A DNA stretch of 64,000 nt, from positions 1-64,000 of the forward strand of contig NAVB01000134.1 in NCBI GenBank assembly GCA_002179805.1, read 5' to 3'. The notes beneath the pieces are model-generated. The model worked only from the letters and a program-made list of their open reading frames with translations, was not told the DNA's origin and searched no databases. This DNA comes from Acanthamoeba lenticulata. Its lineage: Eukaryota > Discosea > Longamoebia > Acanthamoebidae. Position numbers and translations under genes: made by a program. Shown piece by piece: positions 22,911 to 32,539 of this stretch (its first letter is position 1; each line of letters opens with the position of its first letter).

Positions 22911-24979
22911 ATGGAAGACCACAGGACCGGCCCGGGTGAGGGCGAAGCAGAGACCACCAAGAGCAAATTGGCGAAGAAGACCTCCACAAGCTCGGCAAGG
23001 GGCACGTCGACAGCTCTCGACCGGCTGCGGGCAGCCAAGGCAAGTCTCGAGGAACAGAAGGACAAGAGCGCGTCAGCTCGGAGGTTTAAGGCCCACACAA
23101 TGAGCTCCACTGACCGCAACGCCTTCCTCCAGCTGCGTGACCAAATGGGCACCTCATCGTCGCCCGGTTCAAACTCGCCCACGTCTCCAACTCGGGAGCT
23201 AAAGTCAGCGGCTTCAAGCGACTTCCTGCGTCGTCTTCGCGAAGAGAAGCTTGGCTGGACCGACGGTGCAGCAAGCGGTGCTGCCGAGAAGAGCAATAAG
23301 TCGTCCGACGAGACCGCGGCGGTAGCTGATGTGGCCGAGCAGCCCGCAGCTGCAGCGGACAATGTCAAGCGTGGAAGCAGCGTCGGCAACTTCTTCCTCG
23401 AAGAGCGCAAGCGGCTCCAGCAGGCTGGCGGCTCGGGGGTGCGCGCTGCAAGGCCGCCCACCGTCGAGGTCGTGTCCGTGCTCGATGTCTTGCAGGCTGG
23501 CAGTACCGAGCCTGAACGTCGTGATGCAGAAGACGCAGAAGAAGGCAAGAAGAAATCCGCCTTGTCAGGGGGACTGAAGCCCGGCACGTGGTTGAGTGCC
23601 AAGGACCAGAAGCGTTCGCTGTCCACGATCAAGCGGACGAAGGAGGAGAAGCTCAAGGCTCTCGAGCAACTCCAGAGCCAGCTCCAGCAGAAGCGATCCG
23701 ACATCAACGCCCAAAAGGAGAAGCAGCAGCAGAACGAGGAGCTCTTGGCCAAGATGGCACGTCGCTTGCCCTCCTTGTCACGCACCCGCATGCCACATCG
23801 GTGCTCACAGGTGTTGTACACGTACAGGTTTCCAAGTCCATCATCATTGCCCCAGTCGTGGCCCGCGGTTCGTGCCTCGTGGGCAAGCCGCTCTCGGCAA
23901 CTGCACGCACCAACGACGACACCGCTGCCGCCGAGGTCAAGGCGTCTCTGGCGCCGGCCGGGACTGTGGCTGCCAGCAGCCCAGCGGTGGTCGTCTCGCC
24001 AGCATCCACGGCCACAACAGGAGACGATGTCCAGCCGCAGAAGAAGCCCTCATCGCTTCGCGCACAGGAGAAAGATGACAAGAAGAAGGTGAAGGAGCTG
24101 AAGAAAAAGAAGCGCGAGGAGAAGATGATGGACGAGATGGAGAAGCAGCTGCTCAAGGAGAGCAAGAAGATGGACGAGGAGAAGAAGAACCTTCAGATCG
24201 ACAACCAGCTTTCGTCCTTCCTTACCTCGCTGCTCACGCTCGAGTCTGGCTTCCGCGCGGTGGAGAAGGAGAAGATCGAGGCCCTGAAGAAGCTCGACAC
24301 GGCCGACCGCGAGCGCGAGTACTTGGGCACCTTCCTCGTGTGCCTCCTCGAGAATCTGAAGCGCGCCAACGATGGCATCCGTGATGTCGTCCAAGCGCAC
24401 TCGGGCGAGCCATCGACGCCGCTCCTGGAGGACATCAAGCGGCGGCAGCAGGAAATGGAAGAGATCGTGTCCGCCACTTCCTCCTTCGTCGGAACAACCA
24501 TCGATCCGACGACGACGTCGGCTCCTACATCTCCGTCCTCGTCGTCTTCAACCCTGGCTTCTCTGTCGTCCTTCTCCTCGTTCACGAGCCTCTCCGACCT
24601 GCGCGCTGCCGCTCATTCCACCCAAGAGGCACCGCCTGCGCCATCATCCTCTTCGGCATCGTCTTCATCTTCTCCAGTTGTCGCTCCGCCACCGGCGCCA
24701 CCGCCGATGGCGGTCACCGCGCCTGAAGGGCCACCGCTGCCGCCCCCGTCGCCGGCGACGACCAGCGGCGGCCAAGAGCGGGGCGCGATGCTGGCTCAGA
24801 TCCGGCTCGGAAGTTTCGATCTCAAGAAGGTCGAGCGACGCCCACCAGCACCGCCACCGCCATCGACCGCCGGCAATCTGTTTCAGTCTCTGCAGGACAC
24901 GCTGGTGGCCGCCATGACCGTGCGCAAGCTGGCCATGCAGGGCGACGACGACGAGCCAGACGACAGCGAGTGGGACTGA
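22911..24979 (+). CDS. Coiled-coil protein with WH2-central-acidic tail; candidate Arp2/3 nucleation-promoting factor
   Basis: Two exons (22911-23760 and 23811-24979, separated by a 50-bp GT-AG intron) give 672 aa. Residues 1-280 are Ser/Ala-rich with three similar short amphipathic segments (RNAFLQLRDQMG, SDFLRRLREEKLG, NFFLEERKRLQQ) and a helical end. Residues ~355-500 form a strongly charged coiled coil (KKKVKELKKKKREEKMMDEM). A Ser/Pro-rich stretch follows, with PPPAPPPM and PLPPPSP for profilin or SH3 binding. Next comes a WH2 actin-binding motif (RGAMLAQIRLGSFDLKKVE), a helix (NLFQSLQDTLVAAM), and an acidic end with a penultimate tryptophan (DDDEPDDSEWD). Poly-Pro, WH2, central helix and acidic-Trp is the VCA arrangement that activates Arp2/3. 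The N-terminus lacks recognisable WASP, WAVE or WASH homology domains. Confidence 0.75.
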
Positions 24980-25068
24980 TGTGTGTTTGGCGACAACCTC
25001 CAAAAAAGCATGTTTCCACACCTACACGGCACGGAGGTGTAAGGCTTGGCCTTGCCGCCGATCAAGCT

Positions 25069-27519
25069 TCAAGCACCCTCCGCACGCAGCTCGTCGTAGA
25101 AGCGCTTCGCGCTTTTGTAGTGTGTAACGTAATCCTGACGCCCAAAGCTCCCTGAGAGGAGAGACCAAAAGGAGCATAGTTCAAGGCAGAGGGCTTACGT
25201 TGATGATCCAGTGGGAAGTCATCTCCTTCTCCAAGTACTCTGTCATGGCATCCGCGGCTGACAGACTCAGCACCAGTTGGTAGAGTTGCCTCAGTTGACT
25301 AAACTCAACGCTGCTGAATTGAAGGTGCAAGCATTTCCTGCGCGAGCGAGTCGGTGAACCAAGGTACGCTTTCATGAGAAGAGGAAGATCATGTACCACG
25401 GCTGCATAAGGAGAGCCAGAAGCGGGAGCACATAAGATTGCTTCGCTTCCTTGCTCCAAGACATCCCTTCAAGAAGGTTGAAGTTAGCTAGGAAGGGACT
25501 AGCTTACGCGAGAGGCTGTACAGGCATCGACCAAGGACACTTCATCACCCAGCGAACAGCCTGAAATAGGATACTTCATCCAAGCGTGGCCCTCCTCGAT
25601 GACCAGCCGCACCCCGTCGAGCTTGATCTGTAAAGAATAAAGTAGAGGCTGCTTTATCAACGCTGGCACAGGAAAGGAAACGTGGGCCGTACTCCTTTAA
25701 GGTCATAGTTGATGGTGATCTCACCACGCGTTATCGATCGCACCGCAGACACCTGGCTAACCTTGAAGGAGATAGCGACGTCTTTCCTGGAGATGAGACG
25801 CCCCAACTCGGTGAAGTTGGCCGCTTGCGCGTTGAAGAGAATGTTTAACACCTGCGCCAAGCGTCAGCATCGTAAAGAAAACTAGGGGAAGGGAACAAAC
25901 GGACTGCAAGCGCGTTGTCAAGGTCGGGCAGAAGTTCGTAGCGCAGGTCCCTGACGCCGCTCAGATACTTGACCCCTGGAAGGTTGCTCAAGAGTTCCAT
26001 CCACGCTTGGCCGCTGCACATGCTGAGAATGTCGTGCTGCTCTGCAGCTCACAGGTGTGAGAGTGCGCCTTGTATGTGGCTCAGGTAAGAGTAGAGTACC
26101 AGCAGTCTGTGGCCCACAAGAAGCAAATTTGCCTTGCCCCTTGAAGAAGTCGACAAGTGGCGGGTAGGGGCGAATCGCATCCAGACGGCGCAAGTCAAAC
26201 TGTTGGGCTTCAATGTCGTACAGCAAGATGTTGATGACATTGCGGATCGAAGACTCTAGACAATCTGCACATTTGATTAGCGTTCTCGTCTAAAACGTCA
26301 GTGTAACGGGCCATTTAACGCACCCGGCCTTGTTGGCATGCCTTCGTAGCCATACCAGTGGTAGGTTAGATGTACAGGAGTAAGCCTGTTTCGAAGAAGA
26401 AGAGCCTTGGCCACAACCAACTCGTAGACTCGACTGCGCTTCAGCTCATTTCCTGTAAACGCGTCCTCGAACACATCGTAGCTACAGCTTACCCTTAGAG
26501 CTTGCAGCAAGCGCCACAAAAATGCACTTCCTCGGTACGTACCGTCGAAAGGCCTTTCTTAGCCACTGGGTGCGAGACTTTTCTGAACTCAGCTGCCCGC
26601 CCTTGAAGATGGAGGCACGCACGTCGAGAGCCTTTTCGAGAGCGAGCAAGTAGGCAAGGAGCTCGGCACGCGATTTGACCGACTGCCAGAGGAAGGCGAG
26701 CAAGATGTGCACCGTGGTGTGTGGGAAGAAGAGCGATAGCTCTGGAGTAGCAGCAGTGCACTCGCCTGTCGATTCCCTAATGAGGTGGATGAAGCGGTTC
26801 AACGACGTCCGTGAACAGCGGCTCTCCTTGTACCAGGGCTTGCAAGTTGATGTCAGCGTTTGCTTCCACCCACTTCTACACGACTTCCGAGTACCTCTAT
26901 CAGGTCAGAGAGCAACTGCACGTCATGCAGTTTGTTCCCTTCAATGAGGGCAATGAGGAGACCAATCCGCTGTGGAGTGAGGAAGTAAGCTGGCTTCGAC
27001 TTGTTGTGCGTCGGGTGCAGGTGCTCCGATTGACCCGGTCGAAAGAACATCGCCTGCACTAACTGCTCCACCACGAAGGATCAATCACCCTGCCAACTCG
27101 TACATTCTGAGACAAGAAGGTGAAACCTGCACAGTAGCGCTCTCAGCGTAGCCAAAGGTGTAGAGGTTGTAGAGGAACGGGCTATTGGCTAGGGCACACC
27201 CGATGGCGGGCGACAGGTGGCGGTACTTCTTCTTGAGCACCTTCATCGTCCCCTTGAGCTCGCTACCTGACAACCTCGTGGAGGCTGTGCGTGGTTCCTG
27301 CTTACCCCAAGAGGCACAATGTTTAGAGTCCTACAAAGACAGCTTGTGCACTACAGTGCTGGTAGGAAGCGCATACCATGAGGACGGGTCTGGTTCTTTT
27401 CGTAGGACCGCGGCCTCTGCCCTTGCTCCGTCACCACCTCGTCCGAGGGCAAGAGAACAAGTAGAATGAAACCATGGTCCGGCGATGGTGTTTGCCGGCG
27501 CCCGAGACCGAGACGCCAT
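25069..27519 (-). CDS. Multi-exon protein of unrecognised family
   Basis: A minus-strand gene of roughly ten or more short exons runs from ATG 27519 (MASRSRAPANTIAGPWF) to TGA 25071-25069 (...KRFYDELRAEGA). Exons joined with correct phase include 27519-27377, then WTLNIVPLG, ELKGTMKVLKKKYRHLS, VEQLVQAMFFRPGQS, FLTPQRIGLLIALIEG, AFRRYDVFEDAFTGNE, LTPVHLTYHWYGYE, IRNVINILLYDIEAQQ, ISFKVSQVSAVRSI and HWIINGSFGRQDYVTHYK. The product would be about 600-650 aa, largely alpha-helical in the first half. There is no signal peptide or transmembrane segment. Codon use and splice sites look like a real conserved gene, but I cannot name the family. Several internal exon borders are uncertain. Confidence 0.6.
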
Positions 27520-27659
27520 TTTGTGTTTGTGTGCCTTCTTGTGTGTTGCGTTGTGTGGAAAGAAAAGAAGGGTGAAAAAGAATAAGAGGTGAAATGCTTA
27601 TCTCGCAAGCTCTTTGTTGTTACTTCGAACTATGTACAACGTTTCTCTACCAACACGAT

Positions 27660-27920
27660 TCAAGCGGTCTCTCCGCCAAAGTCGAGTGTTACGAGGCCCT
27701 GCTCGGGCTCCTTGGCTTTGTCGCTCTTCTCGCGCACTCGCCCAAGCACGAAGTCATCGAATGGCAGGCTGCCAGGCGCTGGGGGAGGTGTCTGTGACTG
27801 CTCTGTAGGCGCTTCAGCTCCTTTCTCTCCGCCGGCGTAGAGTTGAGACAGTTGTGCTTTCAGCTGGGCAACCTTTTCTTCGGCCGACTGGGAAGGGTTG
27901 ACCTCGTTGGTGGCGGACAT
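27660..27920 (-). CDS. Small 86-aa protein with N-terminal coiled coil
   Basis: A single exon encodes 86 aa. A helical heptad-like segment (AEEKVAQLKAQLSQLY) is followed by a Pro-rich turn (QTPPPAPGSLPFDDFVLG) and an acidic/basic tail ending GGETA. It sits alone between the unrecognised gene and cysteine synthase on the same strand, and its start is preceded by a CA/CT-rich leader like those of its neighbours. I do not recognise a family. It could also be the last exon of a larger gene, though no upstream exon with a matching acceptor was evident. Confidence 0.5.
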   Translation of the reverse strand: MSATNEVNPSQSAEEKVAQLKAQLSQLYAGGEKGAEAPTEQSQTPPPAPGSLPFDDFVLGRVREKSDKAKEPEQGLVTLDFGGETA

Positions 27921-28155
27921 GGTAAAGGTAGTGTAAGTGCGGTTGTGTCGAGAGTTGGTGATAGTAGAAGAAGAAAAGGAAGGCGTCCCATGCAGGAGCG
28001 CCAGTTTGGTTGCCCCGATGGCGTGTCCGCTTCAAGGGAGCTGTGCGATGACCAACAAGAGAGGCCCCGTGAACAACGCAGAAACAACGCGAGGAGAAAT
28101 GCAGCTATTTGCCCAAATTGAAAGCTTCCCGGGTTCAACTCCGTTGGGGCCACCA

Positions 28156-29771
28156 TCACGAGGTGGGGGTTGAGGGAGACGCCTGAGATAGCCCGTTGAG
28201 TTCCTCAATATGGCGCAGGAAGGAGAGGTCCTCGGCAGGCCCAATGCTGATGTTCTTCTCCTGAAGCCACGCTGGGTTGTAGATTTTGGACGCGTAGCGG
28301 GCCCCGCCATCGCACAGGAACGTCACCACGCAGTGTCCCGGCCCCAGCTTCTTGGCCAAGAGATAGGCCGCCACGCAGTTCAACGCGCCTGACGAGCCTG
28401 CATCAAGAAGGTGTGTAAGAGGCAGATAGGCGACTACGCTGCTGCCTACACCCTAATTGTACCAAGGAAGATGCCCTCTTTTTGCAGCATGTAGTGGGCC
28501 ATTTCGATAGCTGTTGCGTCTTCATCAGCATGTAGCACGTCGTCGATGAGGGCCTGCGCGAGATTGGGATACAACAAGGAGCTGCCTGTAAAAACGATTG
28601 ACGCCAAGCATGTCAGCACATACCAAGTACTCGCATCAGTTGGGCGAAGGCGGACCTATGCCCTCCATAATGGAGGTGCCGCTGTTGGCCTTCTCCTCGG
28701 GCGTCTTCTGGCGCAGAACGAGGTGCGGAGCGTCGGGTTTGCGCTCGGCCAGGACGCCTGACCCAGGGATGTCTATGAGCGCAACGCGGACGGCGGGATT
28801 ACGCTCCTTGAGGTACCGCCCTGTGCCGGCGATGGTGCCTCCGGTGCCCGCCGCCAGCGCGATGCCATCAACGCGTCCTGCCGTGTCACGCCAGATCTCC
28901 GGGCCTGTAGTGCTGTAGTGAGCCTCCATATTGTGGAGGTTGTCGAACTGGTTCACGAAGAACCCGCCCCGCTCTTGCGCTAGTCGTTTGGCCATGTTCT
29001 GGAAGTGGTCGGGGTCTGGCCTCACGCGTGAAGTGTGCCCTTGTGAGCAAGCAGACAGAAGACCCACATCAGGCAGCCAGTGCTAGTGAGAACGTGCACA
29101 CGTACGCGATGGTGGCACGGAAGAGCAACGCACGACCTCGGCGCCCAAGGTCTGAAGCACCACAATCTTCTCCTCGGAGGTAGAAGCAGAGCAGGTGAAG
29201 AGGCACCTGCAGTTGGCAGCAACATGAGCGTATGAGCGAAGTCCTTCCCTGCTAAGAGGTTGAGCGAACACGCAAGCGCAAGTAGACTCACTTGTAGCCC
29301 CTCTGATTAGCGATGTGCACCAGCCCGATTCCTGCCCGCACCAGTATGTTGGTGTCATGCAAGCTGTTGTGGGTATGAAAGGCACATACCAGTGTTACCC
29401 GCCGTGGCTTCTATGATCCAGCCTGTGGAAACCAAAGCTCAGTGGTGCGCTTATACGCAAGCATGGACAACAAGCGGCTGTCGTACCCCCTTTTTGGAGG
29501 AGACCCTCTCGTTCAGCAGCATTAATCATGTAGAGCGCCGCGCGGTCCTTCACGCTTCCTCCCACACTCATGAACTCAGCTTTGCCTGCCTTGTGGAGTC
29601 AGCAGATCGTTTGCAAGGTGCGTCGCGAGAAATGTAAGACCACCTCGCACCGTAGATTAGACAGGAGGTGGCACGAGAGAGTGAGTTCAGCAAGATGAGC
29701 GGCGTGTTGCCCACACATGCGTCAACCCCACTCTTCACAAGCATGCCCTCAGTCGACGGCAACCCTTCCAT
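28156..29771 (-). CDS. Cysteine synthase (O-acetylserine sulfhydrylase-like, PLP-dependent)
   Basis: About eight exons on the minus strand, from ATG 29771 ([15 protein letters not shown]) to TGA 28158-28156. Family blocks appear in order. [12 protein letters not shown] is first. [17 protein letters not shown] follows, with the lysine that binds pyridoxal phosphate in VKDR. Next are [21 protein letters not shown] (the substrate-binding loop, split by an intron at TG|), [45 protein letters not shown] (phosphate-binding glycines), [21 protein letters not shown], and the C-terminal [10 protein letters not shown]. The enzyme makes cysteine from O-acetylserine and sulfide. The sequence resembles the fungal cysteine synthase 2 branch. 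Its ATG is only 78 bp from the stop of the upstream GT61-like gene. Confidence 0.88.
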
Positions 29772-29849
29772 CTTTTTGCGCAACAAGATTCCACTAGCAA
29801 AAATAAATAAATAAATAAAAAGTGATAAAATAAATAACTCGGGTTCATG
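29772..29849. promoter_or_regulatory. 78-bp AT-rich spacer between two same-strand genes
   Basis: This spacer carries (AAAT)n/(AATA)n between 29799 and 29838. It must hold the 3' end of the GT61-like transcript and the promoter of cysteine synthase. On the minus strand it offers several TTTATT/TATTTAT words but no standard TATA box at a fixed spacing. Confidence 0.35.
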
Positions 29850-32030
29850 TTACAGCTCCTTGGCCAGGATACTGATGATTTCGTCCACGTTGACGATCAA
29901 GTCGCCTTTAGGCGTGGCGGTGATGATTGGCACCATATAGTAGTTTTGTTTGAGAAATGCTGCCTGCCACCACGTGCCCTCCGGATATCGCAGTGCCCGA
30001 AGACCACCCCTGGTCACTGGGAAGAACTCGACGACCAACGTGTCGCGCTCCGCAAAGTTAATGTTGTAGAAGGCGCCGCCATGCGCTCCTGAACAAATGC
30101 CGTCAGTCACTTGTGCCCTCACGCAGGCGGCAAAGTGGTGTACCGATCATGGCCTTGGCATGCTGGTTGAAGAAGTTTCGAGTAGCTTCGAAGCCTGGGT
30201 AGTCGGTATGCCTGAAGACGACTAGTTCCTCGCCTGGAATGTTCCTCTTGGCGATAAAGCCTTGCATGGCTTCAATGAGCTCGTCTTCGTTGAGAACTTT
30301 TCGTGAACGGCCTCGGGGCAAGTAGACAATCTTGGTCCGCTTCTCGAGGGGCACGGGCACCACTGGACCGCGCAGCACAACTCAGCTCAGTCTGCCAATG
30401 GACAAGCTTGTGGACAAAGAACTGACTGGCTGGCACATACCGCCCAACATGTCCTGCATGGTCTGCCAGATCCAGGGGTGGTAGCGCGGCACACGACAAG
30501 GGTAGAGGATCTGCTTGGCCGCCATGGGGGCGGGCAGAGGGACGACCGACAAGAACTTGGGGTGGTTGCTGAAGATATGGGACCAAATCTCGCCGCTGTC
30601 CGTCGGAGGCGTAACGGGTCAGTTAACTGGACCACGGAAAGGAGGACAGCACCGAGATGGGCAGTTGTATACCGAACGTCCATGGTCTTGCGAGGTCCTA
30701 CAATGGTCCATGAGGGATCAGAGGAGATCAAGTCCCAAGCTTGTACAATGTCCGGCATCAGTCGATCAAGGAAGTGTTGAAATGACGAAGCTTGAGGACC
30801 TGCGCTCCACAAATCGATAATGAACTCCCAGCTCGGAAAGACGACGACAACAAGGGCTCAAAAAGAGAGAGAGAGAGATCGAACGAACCAACAAACAAGG
30901 CGAGCTTGTCGTGATGAGTGGTGTTTGGGAAAACTTGGGTGTGGGAGAACAGCATCGAGTAGTTGCCGGGCCATTCGCACTCATATTGCCCGCCGAACCC
31001 CGTGCCTGGGCGCCTGTAGTAGAGCGCTGCATGGATAGAAGTGGCTCGCGGAGTGAGGCTCCAAGGTGGGTGTGATGAAAGAGGGAGAGAACGATGTATG
31101 TACCGTCCTTTAAGATCACTAGCTGGCCCTGAGTGAATTGCGGGTTGTGGAAGATAAGCTGCTCCGACGGGTCGACATCCGCACCAACACAAGTAGTGTG
31201 GCGGCACAGCTTGGCATTGTGATCCCGGACGTAGTTGATGACCTGTATATTATAAAGTGAAGCGCCAAAGACGAGACAATCAGGCAACATGTCGAACGTG
31301 GAGGGAGCGGATCTTCTCATCTACCTGCTGCAGCTTGAAGAACATGGCCTGGTGTGCTTTGTTGATAAACTTGGGCATGTTGATAACAAACGTGGGATAC
31401 TCTAACTCGACAGCATACAGCACACGCGGATCCCGCGCGCATAACCCCATGGCATCCCCCTGAGCATGTGTGTTAAGCTCCGCTCTGACCAGTCAGCAAA
31501 AACGGCAACGCACCTGGCGGCACTCATTTAAACGTTGCGGGCGCAGGCGTTCTCGGCGAGAGAAGGGAGTCACAAATGAAGTACTCCCCTCGTCGTCGAC
31601 CTTCCTGTCTTTGTGTACTGCGCTCTGGTGTGTCAGCCAGAAGCATCCCGTGCAGTTGCCCCTGATGGGCTAGGGTCGCACCTTCGTCCTTCCCTTCGTC
31701 CTCACCTTCGGCTGCACCTACGAGAGGTTCAGGGTCGTCATCGTCCATGACAGGCTGCGGGCAAAGGCTAGAGGTAAGAACAGCCGGCAAAGACAGGCGC
31801 AGTGTTGGTGCACCAGGTACCCTTGCAACGTCATCATCTTCAGCTTCAGCTTTTGGTGGTGGCGCGTCAGCGGCAGCAGGAAGAGTGTGTTGATATAAGT
31901 AGAAGTACGTCGCTGCTAGTTGGCAGGCGATTAAAAAGCACACCACCAAGATCCAGATTCGAGAGTACCACCCTCGGCTGCCAGATCGTGAGACGTAGCC
32001 CAGGGTTTGCCCTTTACTTCTATATTTCAT
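29850..32030 (-). CDS. GT61/DUF563-like type II glycosyltransferase
   Basis: About seven exons on the minus strand, from ATG 32030 to TAA 29852-29850. A basic cytoplasmic tail (MKYRSKGQTLGYVSRSGSR) precedes a transmembrane helix (WILVVCFLIACQLAATYFY), then an acidic Pro-rich stem. The luminal part includes RVLYAVELEYPTFVINMPK, ASFQHFLDRLMPDIVQAWD, FSNHPKFLSVVP and LPRGRSRKVLNEDELIEAM. The family signature HAKAMIG...HGGAFYNINFAERDTLVVEFFP is the 'HGA-x-N...VVE' block of GT61 enzymes. GT61 members add xylose or GlcNAc to glycans or protein O-sites; the donor here is unknown. A 64-bp intron in the stem region (near 31670-31605) restores the frame into KVDDEGSTSF. Confidence 0.78.
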
Positions 32031-32539
32031 GACGTCGCCCAAGCTCGCTGCATGAGCATCAACTCTTGGCGTGGAGAGGATTTTCTTTTCTTTTCCTTCT
32101 TGGCCAGCTGCCAAATATTTCAGATTACATCGAAATGACAACAAGCGCACACCGATAAATTGAAAAATTTCGAGGGCCAGCCACAAAGGGAGAGGTGCGC
32201 TGAAAACTCAGAAGAAAGAAGGGTGGACGAAGCTGGGGTCTTGTGATAATCTCGCTTTGGTCTCCTCGCCCGCGCTTGACATCCAGAACTTACTGCCGCC
32301 CCTCAACAAGGTGACTGCCAACTATTTCCAGTTTATTCGGGTGGTTTGTGGCGCTTGCAAGGCTAATCGTGGCCCTACACCGCTTTTAGTTTGGACATTT
32401 ACGGGATCAAAGCTGAGTTGTTCCCTTTGTTGCCTCGGCAATCGTGGTGCGTGTTACCAATCTTTGATCAGCTATCGGGGGGTGCATTTTCGCCTGCAGC
32501 AACTGATCTGTAAAACCTATAATCTGGGTGCGCTTGCAG
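32031..32539. other. Divergent promoter region with possible 5' UTR intron
   Basis: No gene is seen. It separates the GT61-like gene (-) from the ankyrin/TKL kinase gene (+). The sequence GTGCGCTTGCAG ends directly before the kinase ATG at 32540 and GTGCGTGTTACC occurs near 32448. A spliced 5' UTR with the acceptor abutting the start codon is therefore possible. Confidence 0.35.

Noticed and set aside
23757..23827. GC-AG intron in the WH2 protein gene
   Set aside because: A canonical 50-bp GT-AG intron (23761-23810) keeps the frame and is preferred.
28128..28156. B-box-like GGGTTCAACTCCG, possible tRNA
   Set aside because: The flanks do not form a T-stem or cloverleaf and the word lies at and beyond the cysteine synthase stop. 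It is probably chance.
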